A DNA stretch of 64,000 bases from Euwallacea fornicatus (GCF_040115645.1 NC_089554.1:1178001-1242000), one strand, 5' to 3'; numbered from the stretch's first letter, positions 47,340 through 61,031 are shown. Numbers and translations: made by a program. The notes: generated by a model from the letters alone, not told the origin.

Positions 47340-47530
47340 TTGGCAACATCGTCTCTTTCTAAAATACGCCCCCGGGGCAACCCGCACCCATCAGTGAAAA
47401 GCGGCCATGTTGGATAACTCGCAGCATCCCTGCCAGCCGCCCCTTCACCCACTGCAACTTGTACCCCCAATCTCGGTCGTGTGATATTATATTTGGGGTA
47501 TGCTGAACCGGATCAAAGGGAGATTGTTTT
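47340..47530. other. GC/CpG-rich island, possible promoter or 5' exon
   Basis: Locally high GC and CpG against an AT-rich background. It includes AAGCGGCCATGTTGG, a YY1/Pho-like site, and the perfect inverted repeat ATGTTGGCAACAT at about 47338. Each frame has at least one stop, so it is more likely regulatory or UTR than coding. Confidence 0.3.
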
Positions 47531-47869
47531 GGAAAGCTTGGGGACGGGAGTAGGCCGGATTTAGAAATCAGTAATAATTGGTTAAATGGAATGAAAATTT
47601 AGAGCATGTTTTTTCTTTGTAATATTGGTCAGTGGCATATATATTTTCTTACAAAGGAAAAGCTTATAAAAGTGTTTTCATATCTTCCGAACAAAAATCT
47701 AATATTATGGTTCAAAAGATCACCTCAAAAACAACATGTTTCCAATGAGACCTCTCTTACATAACGACCTGAATAGCAATTTTCTTCATATTTAGAACGT
47801 AGCTACCATTGATGCCCCCTATCCAGAATTCGTCCTACTAAGCTTTACTACTAGATATAGATTTTCCTC

Positions 47870-47938
47870 GTAAATGAAAAATCCATATTTCTCTTGCAAA
47901 TGGAAAATCCATATTCATGAAAAAGAAAAATCCATATT
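47870..47938. repeat. Three short direct repeats of AAAAATCCATATT type
   Basis: RAAAATCCATATTY occurs three times at about 26-28-bp spacing, with different spacers. They could be a binding-site cluster or a decayed minisatellite. Confidence 0.5.
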
Positions 47939-47939
47939 T

Positions 47940-49782
47940 AGCTTTAATCTCGAGAACGATTTTCCCTTTTCTCTTTAGGATCGATTTTTGCAATATTCCA
48001 TATGGCGTCAGATAGATGGCGTTGTAAAAGGCAGCAGTGAAAGTCAGGAAAAATGTATGAAAAATTTCAGTGGTATATTGCACACAAAATGTATCCCAAT
48101 AATGATAGTAAGTATTGTTAATAACGAACTATTTTTAGCTAGCTACAATAAAAAGGTAATAATTCACAAGTTAGAGTCGGTCACAGTATATATAATAGGT
48201 TAAACTACAAAAACTTTGGTAAAATTCTGATCTTCCAACATATCATAAGAAAGCAATGCAAGATCGAAAATAAACCTACGAATTTATGAAACATACGAAT
48301 AAAAAAACCTATTTAAATTAGATTTTTTTCAATTCAACACTCTGTGTATAATCATCAAGAAAGAACTAATAACAGCCTTTGGCGGGGTTAACACTTGTAC
48401 AGCTTTTAAAACTTTTTCTATTAGTTGTTGGAAAATGTTTTCTTGTGAATGATTTCCCCAGAGAATATCTCTTTTTGCTTTTTTGTGGTACGCCACTGTT
48501 GGGTTCTTCCTAAAAATATGAATTCCTTGGTCAAGTTACAAAATTTTGGATTTATACTGTTTCTTCTACTTTTACTATCATTGATTTTGAAATTCAAATG
48601 GGAACACAATGAGTTATCCTATATCTGGAATCTATGAAGAATTTCAGATTTATTCGATAGAAAACAAATGATTAAGCTTCACCACGTATTTCGCGAAATA
48701 TGCTGAAGTTCAATTATTTTTCAGTTTAAAATTTTGTATATGTACTAATGAAGCAAAAAATCACAAGATGGTAACCGAAATTCTTAATTTTTGCATATTT
48801 CGGTAGTTAACAAAAGAGTTTGTTGCTTTCTCTTAAATATGCGAGGGAATATTTCTATAATTTAATGCAAAAATGTAAATATGAAAAAATGCAATCACAA
48901 CCCGGTAAACCAGATATCTTGTACACTCTGTGATACCTAAATTTTCATATTGTTTTAGGAAGAAAATTCATGATTTCACTGTTTCACGTTATGGCTAATA
49001 AAACCAACCCTTAAGCTAGGAAACTACCGAATTCATGGCGGATTTTACTGTCAGAAAAGTACTGGGTTCATAAAAGTGAAAATGAGCTCCAATTTTCATC
49101 ACTATCAACAAAATTAAAATAATAAAGTAGCAATGAGAAATTTACCAATTTTTTAGGATATTCCTCAAATTTAGTTTTTGTTTTCTTACTTTACAATCAT
49201 TTCTATCTTGTATTGAGGATTTTTTCCTTTTGGTTTAATTTTTCTTGTAGCGCATAATAAATATCCTAGCTTGAGTGAAATTCTATAACGAATGGTTCTT
49301 TCCACGTGTTAAAAATTTTATCTAAGTAGATAGGAAATTTGATAATGCGTACTTTTATAATTTAATTTCGCGCATAAGCTCGATTTAAAATCTCCTTCTA
49401 TTTCACACAAATCTTTAATGCAAATATGTGCTAATTAAAAATTTTTAAATTTATTTTATGTAAAAAAAATTGCTTTAGCATTATTTTCGAGATAACAATA
49501 AAAATAATAAACTACTGATGCATCAAGATGATTATAGTTTGTTTATTATAAAATAATGTGTTCCCTAAACAAATATTAAACATAATTTTCACTCAAAAAA
49601 TGAATGCAGACTATAAATGTAATTTCTATTAAAAAAAAAAAATGTTTTACGTTTCTTTCTTCAAAAACTCATATATTCAAGTTAGGGTCCAGGCGCATGC
49701 TAATCTTAAAATCGAATGCTATATTTAAAATTAGAATGTTTAATACAAGTAAAGTCTATATAATTGCAATAAAATACATATA
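47940..49782. other. No identifiable feature
   Basis: AT-rich sequence; open frames on either strand lack support. Confidence 0.4.
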
Positions 49783-50100
49783 CAGGGTGATTCTAGATAA
49801 GTGAGACAAGCAAATATCTTGAAATCGGGAAGATTTACAAAAAAAATGTTCAAACAACGTCTTCTTTATTTTTGGTGCCTCAACTTTTCATAATGTCAAT
49901 TTTTTTTCAAGTTCACCTTCACCTGTCTTTTGGGGTCAACTTCATGTTTTCAAATGTAATACACAATTTTTTTTTGGAAATTCGAATCTTTGTTGGCAGT
50001 AAAAAAAAAATTCAGGAAAATTAATAGCGAAGCCAAATTACTACTTAGTGAGTTTGTCAATGGGTAAACTGTCGAAATAATTCACTTTGAAGGCGATTTT
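49783..50100. mobile_element. Single terminal arm of a Tc1/mariner-like element
   Basis: TACAGGGTGATTCTAGATAA at 49783 begins a stretch typical of a long-TIR terminus, but no matching inverted end was found within several kilobases. The right edge is arbitrary. Confidence 0.4.
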
Positions 50101-50998
50101 AAAACATTTGTCCAATTGCCGATATGTTTTTCTTAGTAACATATGCACGAAATAATATTCATGAAATCCTAAAAAGCGTAATTCACGATTTCCCAAAAGC
50201 TTTCATTACAAAAAGTCCTTTTCCTTTCGTCTCATTAATTACTCATAATCCCCCAGAAATGCCCTCTTTTGGAGATCCACTAGATTCGAGTAATATTCAT
50301 CATTCACCTAATATGAAATAATAAAGCTACGCTACTGATTGAGCTGTTTACTCAAGTGTATGTAGGTAAACAGGGATAAATTAATTCTTGCAGCGTTATT
50401 ATGTATTCCCATCGAGAGGTACACTTACGACACGAGTAGGGTGAAACCATTATTACGGCCCCCTTGTGCTTTCACATCACTATTGTTGATTTTATGTAAT
50501 GAAACTCCTAATAATTATTATGTATGTAACATTAACTAGTAGGAGAAATAATGGAAAAAATTCCATATAGGAGAAACAATAATCATTGAGACACATAACT
50601 AAGTCTTTAGTAAATGCCGATCCACATCCGTTTACGTAAATGAAAAAAATTCAGATATAATCGAATGACCGAGACGGGACTACGTTTATCTGCACATTTT
50701 TAGCTAATCGTCGTTCGACTCGTTTTCAATGGAAATAATTATTTAAGTTTGTAATAAAAATTAACAATTGAATATTATTGAATAAATAAAGACAAATAAT
50801 TAGTTTTAAAAAATCAAATAGTAAATTTGATTTAAATGTCAAAATTGTCCATTCTATAAGATCTGAATTTAATTCAAAATTTTGGCCTACCAAAATTTGT
50901 TCTATCTCAATTATTTTGTAAAAGGAATTCGCTGTTGCCCTATGATACACTTTTGAGGTACTCTCTATAATATCAGGGTTTTTATCTTCATGCATTTG
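50101..50998. other. No identifiable feature
   Basis: AT-rich sequence up to the start of the 2.3-kb element family copy. Confidence 0.4.
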
Positions 50999-51547
50999 TA
51001 CCGGTTATTTTAAAGTTTATCAGAAATAATTGAGAATCATGTAGAAGTGATTAAAATATGACGATTTACTTATTAAAACTACATTCACAAACCTTTCGTT
51101 GCTGAGACATAGGGTGTCAGTCTTCTTAAAAACGTCGAAATTTGTTAGTAGCTTTCAATTTTCTACAGGTATTACAATGAAGGTTTACTCAAACTTTGCG
51201 TGCTCAATAATATAAATATTGCCGTTAAAACATTAATATTAGATCCACCAGTGGCGTGCAGATGAGCACCACTTGGGAAATTTATCAAAAAAACAAATGC
51301 TACACCAATGGTTTTTTTCAAATAAAAAAATATTCTTGAAATGCCCATTCAATTTAGAAGAGAAAAATTTACTTGACTTTTTTTTCTCCGATGTATCGTT
51401 TTTTGATTAAAAAACAAAAAAACATCTGTATGCACGCTATTTAATAGTTGTTTTAATACTGCTATCATATGAACACAATTGAGAGTTAATAAATTAAAAA
51501 AATATTTATTGCCAATAGAATTAACAACAACAAATAAACATAAATTA

Positions 51548-53376
51548 TTATAAGAAGTGCTCAAAATGAATGCCACGTTCCTGAATACTCATTTTACGTC
51601 TTCTGCGCAAAGAATTAGTAGCGGCTGATATTATTTGGTTCCTCTTCCTCAATTTTGGTCAGATCCCCTCTATTCTTAAAACTAATTGAGGTATGTCATT
51701 AATTGCTTTTGCATAAAAGTGTTTTTTCAAATAACATGAGACGAAATAATCCAAACGATTTACTTCTGGAGATCAGATTGGCTAAGAAGCTGGAACTTCC
51801 GCAGAAACATAACTGCAATTTTCACAATTGCCTAAGCGCCTTATCACACAATTAAGATTCAGATATTCCCTGACTCTATGTAGAAAATTACAAGCAGCAC
51901 CATTTCGTCAAATCAAATTGTTTAATCGTGTAAACAGTGAAATATGTTTCAATGGTTCATACAAATTGCTATTAAAACATTTCTAGAAAACTTGCATGTT
52001 TACCCTCTACGAAAAAAAAACATGTTCATAGATATGACCACTAATTACGCCTAACTAAATGTTAACTTTGAATGCATGTTGGAAAGTTCGATTGCAGATT
52101 GAATGAGGGTGTTCGTGTGTTTCAATATGGCAATTATGGACATTAGTTCAACCCCTTCTGGTAAAAATAGCTTCGTCTGTCCATAAGATATTTCTCAAAA
52201 TTACAGGGTTTAACTACAAATGATTTAAAATCCATTGATGGCATAGCAATCGTCTTTCTGCATCGCGAGGATTTGAATTTTGTACAGGTTGAAAATCGTA
52301 TGCTTTTCGGCGGGCCTTCTTTAAAATCGTCCAGACTTTTGATGAACTAACTTGAAGTTGTAGAGCTGCCTATTTGGTACCTAAATTAGGATTAATGTCA
52401 AGAGGCTTTTAGAATTTCGTGTCTATTAATTGCTACTTTTCTATCTTCATTTCTTTCTATAGTATGCCTCGACCCAAATTGCCGAAAGCGAACACGTGTT
52501 TTCGTAAAACATCAAAATTTAGTTGACGTCTATCTGGATATTGTCTATGAATTTCACGGGCCACAACAACAGCTGATGGAGAAATTCCGCTATAAAGATC
52601 TCGCTCTCACGCAATGCCCTAACATCTGGGCTATAAATAAAAATATAAAGAAAGATAAACAGAAAGAAAACAGAACTCAAACCTCGACCTACCATTAGGT
52701 GCCGAACCATGGGTATCGTGTTTAGTACCATTCATCTGGTATACTTCCCTCCTGATTTATGAAGTGCGAATCGTCAAACAGATTAAGGGCCGCAGTAAAT
52801 TAGGATGGAATGTCTCGTATCAACAACCTGCACAAGTGGCCCAAGAACCAGAGGGTGTCAGCGATAAGGCAATGGTGCTAAAGCATCAAGATGGTAACTT
52901 TTCCACAAATTCGTGAGAAAAAACACCACTCCTCTTGGAGCAAAGACCAGAACCGTTGCTCATCTCGTCGTATTAACAGCAACCTTTCAACTCACCTAAT
53001 AGCACAGTTAGAATAAAACTTTACTAACTTCTAACACATTTCGTCGCAATCAAAATCTGTACACGGGCATTATAGTTAATAATTTAATCGCCAATCAAAC
53101 TCTGTATTTCAACTAGGCTGTAATTAAATTTAGTGTTATACATGTAACAGAATTTCTGTACCCTCTCGAACCTTTGGAACCCCATTATTTCATGACGGCA
53201 GTCCGTCTAGTCCTTCGATTCAAGTAACAAACCCAGCCAACGTATTTGGATTTCTTCGTGGGTGCTTAGTGAGGCAGTCACTACTGTTAGGCAGGAACTC
53301 AGAAAATCTTGGCCAAAACAAGAGCATTACCATTGCAATACTCATAAACAAAATATATTTCTGTATACTCTTCGTT
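51548..53376 (-). pseudogene. DUF4817-type transposase, copy A, dead and split
   Basis: The minus-strand gene begins near 53376 (TNEEYTEIYFVYEYCNGNAL). It is cut by the LTR at 52574-53320, resumes with REIHRQYPDRRQLNFDVL, LQLQVSSSKVW, RNILWTDEAIFTR (first catalytic Asp) and ends at the stop at 51548-51550 (HFEHFL-like tail). Stops at 52370-52372 and 52214-52216 are shared with copy B. It would be about 360 codons without the insertion. Confidence 0.8.
52574..53320 (+). mobile_element. Solo LTR, BEL/Pao-like (copy 2), inside the transposase
   Basis: The 747-bp unit starts TGATGGAG and ends AAAACA, and aligns throughout with the LTR at 30233-30942 (blocks GCCCTAACATCTGGG, CCTGATTTATGAAGTGC, GAGGCAGTCACTACTGTTAG). 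It is flanked by ACAGC and AGAGC. Copy B supplies the empty site with a single AGAGC-like sequence, which proves the insertion. Confidence 0.82.
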
Positions 53377-54222
53377 AGTTCAGGTTAGTTCAGGTTAGTT
53401 AAAATTTTAACGCCGAAAAATGTCACAAAATATTCAAGTAAAATAGAAACACTGATTTGCATAGCAATAGTTTGACAGGTGACATGGCTTGATAGTTTGG
53501 TGTGTTGATAATTAACTCGTCTATTCAGAAGAAAGTAATGAGCGTCCTCAGCTAAAATTTTAAGGATAAAGACAGCATGTTCAAAAATGAAGAGGAACAA
53601 ACAAATAATGTCCATCGCTACTAATTCATTGCGAAGAAGACGTGAAATGTATATTTAGAAAGACATCTTCATTTGGAACCCCTGGTATAATAATTTATAT
53701 TTATTTGCTCGTGTTGATTCTAATGGCAACAAATAATATTAAAATTTTTTTACTCTGAATTTTGTTGATATTTTGGAAGTATTGAAACTGTTAAGTGGCA
53801 TGCATGCAGACGATTTTTTTATTGAAAAACGATACGTCGGCGGGAAAAACTGAAATGAGCTTTTCTCTTCTAAATTGAACGGGAATTCTAAAAATAATTT
53901 TTACTTTGAAGAAAATCATCGGCGTACCACTTTTTTTTCTTGAAAAATATGTCATGTGGTGCCCATCTGCATGACTCTGGTGGATACAACGTTAATATTT
54001 TTACATTAAAATATGGATTTTTGAGAACGCTAAGTGTAAGCAAGCTTTTATTGTAATACCTATAGAAACTTGAAAGCTGTTAATAAATTTCGATTTTTTT
54101 ACGAAGACCCCGTATCTCAATAACGAAATATTTGTGAATATTATTTCAAGAAGTAAATAGTCATATTTTAGTCACTCTAAATGTTCTTCAATTACTTCTG
54201 TTAAACTGTGAAACACCCTGTA

Positions 54223-56385
54223 TATTTATTCATTATTTTCCACACAACAAACAATGAACATATTTAAACCAGAACGATGTTCTATTGAAAATATGCAGGA
54301 ACGGGAAGGAAAAGCTCCATAATTAGTTAATTGAAAGATCCTTAATTGGTCCAGATTGGACGATGGGAACCAGTAAAATAATTTAAACTTTTAAAAGCCT
54401 TCATTGTGCCCTACTCTCTCTGCCAGGTTTGTGGGTAATCTCGTTAGTAGTGGGAACTGTAGAGGCTGTAAAGTGTCCTTAATTGAAAATTATTGTTCCA
54501 AGGTTTTACGTGAAAATTAAAAATATGTAGGTCTAATAACTTAGAGCAGAGCGCAATGAAATGTCAATTATTTGGATACTTTATCGTCATTCTACATACT
54601 CAGCAATAGTATCTTTCAAAGCTAATAGCGAAAAAACGTCTTATTATCCCCTCAATTAAGAGATATGAAACTTGTCCGTATATGACACGAAAGCACCAAA
54701 CACGTCACTTGCTTCAGACTGAAACGTATTTAATCGGCTTGATCTTTATGTTCCCTCATACAAATAAAACCAACTGAGAAATAAATTTTGCAGAACGATA
54801 TTAATCGTCGCAATGATCCGTGCTACAAAACGTTTAATACACAACGTTTCGTGCCAAAAACGAATTTTTCACGGAAGTATTCCTCAGCTAAAATCGAAAC
54901 TATCATGGGTAAACGTTTAACCTTGGACTGGTCTAATTCCATATGAAAATTGATTCCTAGATAAGCTTGTGATAAATGTTTTAGAAAATAGAGATATAAG
55001 AATAAAGATATCTTTGTCATCTGACTGGTTAAAATTAAAATGTTAACTTTAAGAAGAAGAGGGAGAGTGCGAAAGAAGGGCAATGTTGCAGAAGAGATGG
55101 GGTTGGTTACAAAAAGGTGATAAAAAAAGAGAACGGAATACCCATTTGATCTGGGAAAATATTATAAAAGAACCACACAAAAATATTCACAAAGAACAGA
55201 AATAAATTTAAATTGAATGGCAAACCCTGAAAAAGAAATATGGATTGAAATTAAAAGGTCAAGAATATAATGCATGGAAGAGAAGGACATAGATGAGGAG
55301 AGGGAATCAATTATTAAGAAAAGTTATTTAAACAAAATGTTTACATCTATTGAGCAAATACAGATAAGAAACCTGTTTTTTATTATTATCCTTAAACTTT
55401 ACGATTGAAGTGTTAATTTTGATCATTTTCAGTAACAATTTCTTAGTGACCAAAGTTAAAAAGTCGTGCATTGACGTCTTATTTGAATTTGTAAGAAACA
55501 ATTAATAAAATGTCAAGAGGATAAATAATCATCGCTCTGAATACTACGCCTATGTCTGTCTAATTTAAGTCCCTTGATGTAGCATTAACACATGCAACAA
55601 TATTCTTGCTGTAAAACGATAACAAGAATAGATATGGTGACAAGTCAAAATTTATCGTGACGCCGGTATAAATAATCGCTTTTCCTTTATCACGGATCTT
55701 CCTTCTTTTTCTAGTTTATGAACTTGGCAAAGCAAAGTGCTTTCTGACCTTTTTGCACCCACGAAAGGTCGTATATTAATGTGGAACATACACGTCTTTT
55801 CAGGGGGTACTTGATTACCCTAATTACCAATTGAAATATTAGTCATTAAGTGTTATTTTTATCGCTTTTGATGTGTAATTTGATAACACTATAAATATCT
55901 GAAAAGAATAGCTTTTTTTACTTACGGTTTGCTTTGTAATGGTTTAGTTACTGCTTTGATACTCACCTGAAAAATAATTACATTGAAACAATTACAATTA
56001 ATAGGTTTATGGGGTATAGATTTTTGGACAAGACAGCAGCAAGCATCGTTGCTATAAGCATTAAGATTCGACGAAACTTACATATTTTAACAAAGTAACC
56101 CTATGTTCTAGAAAATGCAGTTCAAAAAATACACTGTGATCTAAATTAAGTGACACATCCGATATTTTGTTCTATGTTCCTTGAAAAACAGTCAAGAAAT
56201 CTATAGATACATGTGTTTTTATCATTTATTTGCTACACGCTCTGTATTAAACCAGTACCTCAATAAAATATCTATACAGAGACTTCTTTTTTTCTTTATA
56301 ATAAACATTATACAAACAAAATCCTGTTTTCTCTCAAGAATTAACAAAATTAAAACACATTTTTACTTCAACAACTATATACCGG
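54223..56385. other. No identifiable feature
   Basis: AT-rich sequence; open frame 54823-55083 and others show no support. Confidence 0.4.
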
Positions 56386-56650
56386 GCGTGTCACGCAAAT
56401 TTCATCTAGTCTTACATCTACTTATTTTGAGTAACTTGGAGTGATGGTGAAAATTGTGTTTCTGGATCCTTGAGTAAAAAAGAACCAAAAGCAAGTAGAG
56501 AAATTCTGCTCTATTATTTTGTATTTTCAGTAATACAAACGGCATATTTTTGAATTTTTAATGAACTGAAACTTTTCGAAAATAACGAAAATTTCTTTCT
56601 TATTTTGAGTAAACTAGAGTAATAAAAAAACAAGGTTTTCTAAAATATTT
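56386..56650. mobile_element. Possible lone transposon arm
   Basis: TACCGGGCGTGTCACGCAAATT resembles a TACAGGGYGT terminus; no partner end is seen. Weak. Confidence 0.25.
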
Positions 56651-57494
56651 GGCGGAAAAAGCTCCATGAAACAATAAACAAATTAAAAAATTATTTTTCA
56701 ATTTTATACATTTCAAACCTTGAAGAAAGTTAGGAAGCCGTTTTTTCTACTTTTTCTCCTCGATTCTTTTATTATTTTTCGGAAAGAAAAATTTTGAGAA
56801 AATATTTTTTTAAACTCAGTAAAAAAAATTTCCCCTAAACTCGGAGTAAAACGAAAAGAAAATGTGAATTGGATGACCTTGAAGTATATTTAAGAATACT
56901 TCCGAAGTAAGAATCTCCTCTAACTACAATTGAAAATAGTAGGTAAGGCAATTTAAAGACTTTAAAAGTTTGAACAAGCAAGTCGAAAATTATTGTGAAA
57001 CTCTTAGCCTACGTCACTGTGCATATTAAAGCAATTTAATACGATTACACCTGAGTTTTGCATATCACATGATAGGGCTTTTGATGAAATTTTCTACTTT
57101 ACAAAAGAATAAAGCTTCACTTTGGCAAGTGAAGATCCACTGAATTAGAGAGATCAGTTATCAGTTAGCAACTAACACAGTTCAATGCAGAGATTACAAG
57201 TTAAAATAAGTTTACACATACACGTGTTTGATAACAAATTTAATTACGTCTTTTGATCTTTCAGTTTCGCACTAACGACTATGTAGAAAATACCTTTATA
57301 GATTTTCAAATACTGCATGAAAAATCGCAAGATTAAGAAAATTGAGATAGAATACTTCCAAGATTAAATTAACTTCACGTGACCTCATCAAATTCGGTGT
57401 CGACTCTCAAAAAATTTGTCACTGCCACCGTAAACACTATCTTTAGCGATTAAAAAACGATGTAACTCTTTTATGCCATCAATCAATCGATGAC

Positions 57495-57567
57495 AGGTTT
57501 TTATATGTATCATATACCCATGGGAATTCAGCTGAATGCCAAGGGTCTATCATACATATAAAAACCT
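57495..57567. repeat. Hairpin with 25-bp stem
   Basis: The left arm 57495-57519 and right arm 57543-57567 pair over about 23 of 25 bases (AGGTTTTTATATGTATCATA with its complement). The loop holds the perfect palindrome ATTCAGCTGAAT. It could be a small-RNA hairpin, a cruciform or the remains of a tiny foldback element. Confidence 0.75.
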
Positions 57568-60500
57568 ATACGCCTAACAATATCCGAGCATAATCAATAT
57601 TTTTGCCATATAGGTATTATTGCTAAAAATACCATTTTACAGTAGAAGTGTAGCGCTGCAGGGTCGTACAACACTAATATATGTATGGATATAAGCGCTA
57701 CTGGAGTTTATAATTTTTAATAATTTCCAAGCGAAGTTACTTTTAGTCTATAGGAAAACTGAGGACAGCAATCAACTATGAGAGAGTATCTTGTTAAAAA
57801 CAATTACGGTTATTTCCCGTCTGCATAAGCAAAATAATTTCCCCAAGAGTTTAATGGGGTTAAACATGACAAGTTTCCACAATGGTTTAACCAAATATTG
57901 AGCTATATTATAAGGCATTAATCTCGAACAGTACACCATTGAAAAGATGTGTACTTCAAAAAATAGAGTCAAATTTTTGCACATTTGTTCATATCCAACT
58001 ATTTTTCGGAGAATCAATTAACCGTGAATATTCTAGATTTTACCCAATTAGAACTTAGGATTTATTCGACTTTGTATTTCTATCCTACTTTTTCAAACAG
58101 GACAAATTTGAGACATTCTTTATAATCGTTAATAGTTAAGACATTCCGAATAGTATTGGATTGTAATGAATTTTATAATATTGATGGTAGTTTTCTACTG
58201 CGACCTAAGGTTTTTTTATGACTCATTCTAACCCGAGCTAATTTGAACAGTTAAAATGAACATTTGATAGTTCGCTAAAATGAAAGAAAAAAACCATTTA
58301 CTTCAATTATCTTAATTAAAAAACTCGTTTCCCCCATCAATCTAAAACAGTGTACCATGTTGACTGTTATTACGTCAGTTTAATAAATCGGCAGGTAGGT
58401 CTGTTCATGATTAACCGTCTCCTGTACGGAAATGGGATAAAAAGTACGATACAATTTTGTAAACGAATTTCGAGTTGCCATCTAAACCGGATATTATATT
58501 GCAAGCTTTTATTGACAGTAATTCGGGTAGGCTCGTATCCATAACACAAAAAGTTTAATTTGCAGTCCTTTCACAACAAATTTAATCGACACGTATAGAC
58601 AAATGCCTTTATCATGAGAATACAAAACAGTGAACATAAATTGCTGATAAATACAGTGACAACTGATGCTCCCCTAATATTCTCCGCCAACAAAAAATCT
58701 AGCTAACATTAATCAATACGTAATCAGAAAATTTATTAGCACCTAACGGTAGTTTGAAGGTCTAAAATGGAAATTCCTGGTAAAGTTACTCGGACATTCA
58801 CAACATAGACCTAACTGGTATCCATTAATTTCGTAGCATTTGTCCGATAACTTCTTAAACAGTTTATCGGATTTAGAACATCCAAGGCTGTTCCTGCTTC
58901 TACTCTTTGTTTTGAGTACATTTGCTGTAGCGATAATTAAATTTGTGGAATTCGCAATTAATGCTCAGCTAATCCAGAGAAAATCAAATAAACCAACTAC
59001 TAAGCTGCGATGTAAATTAAACATCCAATGCTGTATCGTTCAGTTAACTCATTTTAATATTTATACTTCTTTTCTTAATTATTCGCCATTAGATTTTTAA
59101 AAAATGCACGGAGTTCGACTTAAAATATATTTAAAAACATGCGTAATTTCATTAGAGAACTTTCCTGTACGCAGTTTCATAGCAATGCAGACGATTTTCG
59201 TAAAGAGTTTTCATTTTTTATAATTTTTTTAACAATATTCTCAAATGTCTCTGTCGAATAAGCAAGCCCTAAATTGAATCATCAATTTCAAGATTTAGTG
59301 ATGAAGTGTTACTTTATTAAACATTTTAATACAATATAGTGCCAAGGGTTGCTGTTTTCCCCAAATTGATTTTACCAAATGGTTATTTTTTTATTAGACC
59401 AAATGTTTCTTCTGGTTCCTCTGAGTGCGGTTTGAGAGACGCTTAACATGTATTAAAGCCTCAATAAATAAATCTTTGTTTTTTTTTCATATTTTTGGAA
59501 AATTCAGCGTTTGGAGACAATTTTCCTTCAGCTGTTAACGCCTCTGTCATCCCATTTATTTCAATCACAATTTGGATTTCCGAAAATTGCCAAAACACCA
59601 CTTTAAATTAAAATTATCCACTAAAATTTGACGAGACTTAACATGCGAAATCAGGTTCCTTCCTATCGCCCATACATATGATTGATTATCGATTATGGGA
59701 TACACGAACTGGGTTTCGTATTTGTGCTGTGCTATCATAAACATTCACAAGGTGTGTAATAATAATTAATTAGGCAATTTCCCGGATTTGGACGCTTTCC
59801 AAAATAATTTGGAAACAATCGGAGCGACCGCTTTTAATTGGCGTGTAATTAGATGATTAAAAACATTAAAAACAAAAATTATCGGATAATATGTCAAGTG
59901 TGTTGTTTACTTGAAGTTTATAATTTGGCGTTAACTGGGTGGGAATGGTCATTAACACGAAAATATATTCTCCAGATATCATTTTTCAATCTGGCAAGTC
60001 CCCATTTCTGTTGTGGTTGCAGCTATAAAAATACTTGAGTTATATAGGATGTCGTATAAAACTCTGGGCTAATCGGTTTTCCGGAAGAAAAATGACTTTA
60101 CTTGTAATTAATTAAGTGCCAAGAGTAAGCGAAGAAAAAAAGCGTTATCGCTATTCAAGCTAATTAAAATGCTACGACCTGACAAGGAAAGCTAAATATT
60201 ATTTTCATCACAATTTAAATTGTTACTATTGCAGGAATGTAGATTCAAATCTAAATTATATTTTTAATGTAATAAATATTGTCTTTTGTTGTTTATATTT
60301 GCTTTTTCCCTAGCAAATTCCTGGGCCTTAATTGCTGTGCAAAATAAGTTCTATTCTAAAATAATATTTGAATAAGTAGCATTAGCTTGAAAGCTCCTTT
60401 AGATACCTGACGGGATGAATGAACAGAAGAGATATCGTTCTAAATGCAAATTTCATACAAAGCTGTAATCCGCGGTGGAAATTTTACTATAGATGATCTT

Positions 60501-61031
60501 ATTTCAGTGTGTATGACATTTAAATGATGCTGCTGGAGATACTTCCCCCGAGAAAGTACATTCACCTTTGTTTGCAACATCAAGAGAGCGAAAATGTGTT
60601 GGTGCCGCAAATGGGTGTTCTCAAAATAAACAAAACTATATAAAATTGTCTAAAAAAAAATGGTGTTAAACTAATGAAAAGCAACAGGATTAGGAAAAAA
60701 TTGTTATAATGGTTAATAAGATAATAAGATCTGATATAGAAAACAATACTTAAGCCCTTTCAGTAGTTCACCAAGGGTAAAATTTTTTCTCTGTGTGTAT
60801 ATAATTGCTGCTAAATGAGAAACATTTGCTTCAAAATTACTGCTAATGGTGCAAATATGAATGCTAGTCATAAAACACCACTTGCAGTCAGTATTATAGG
60901 TCAAGCTTAAACGGATGTTATAGGGTCATAAACCTATTAATTTAGAGATTTTTTTACTTAATAATATGCAGTAATGTGAACTAAAATGCAATTAAATCTG
61001 CTTTAAACAAGGAAACAAAAGGTCAGAATTA
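57568..61031. other. No supported gene; one cluster of homeodomain-like sites
   Basis: The stretch 59680-59860 has several TAATTA/ATTA and ATCGATTA sequences close together, as in developmental enhancers, but such words are frequent in AT-rich DNA. Otherwise nothing was recognised. Confidence 0.25.

Larger units (their letters stand above)
50999..54222 (-). mobile_element. DUF4817-type long-TIR transposon, copy A, interrupted by solo LTR
   Basis: The ends read TACCGGTTATTTTAAAGTTT and, reversed, TACAGGGTGTTTCACAGTTT. Inverted arms of more than 450 bp follow, including the CCAGTGGCGTGCA motif. Copy B lies at 61032-63332 in the opposite orientation; outside the insertion the central kilobase is nearly identical to it. 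The right arm (53585-53680) also includes a piece of the transposase C-terminus on the plus strand, so both arms derive from the 3' end of the ancestral element. Confidence 0.88.

Noticed and set aside
52519..52731. 70-codon minus-strand frame
   Set aside because: It crosses the junction between the transposase and the inserted LTR; it is a by-product.
59680..59860. Homeodomain-site cluster as an enhancer
   Set aside because: ATTA-type words are expected often in such AT-rich DNA; kept only as a remark in the spacer entry.
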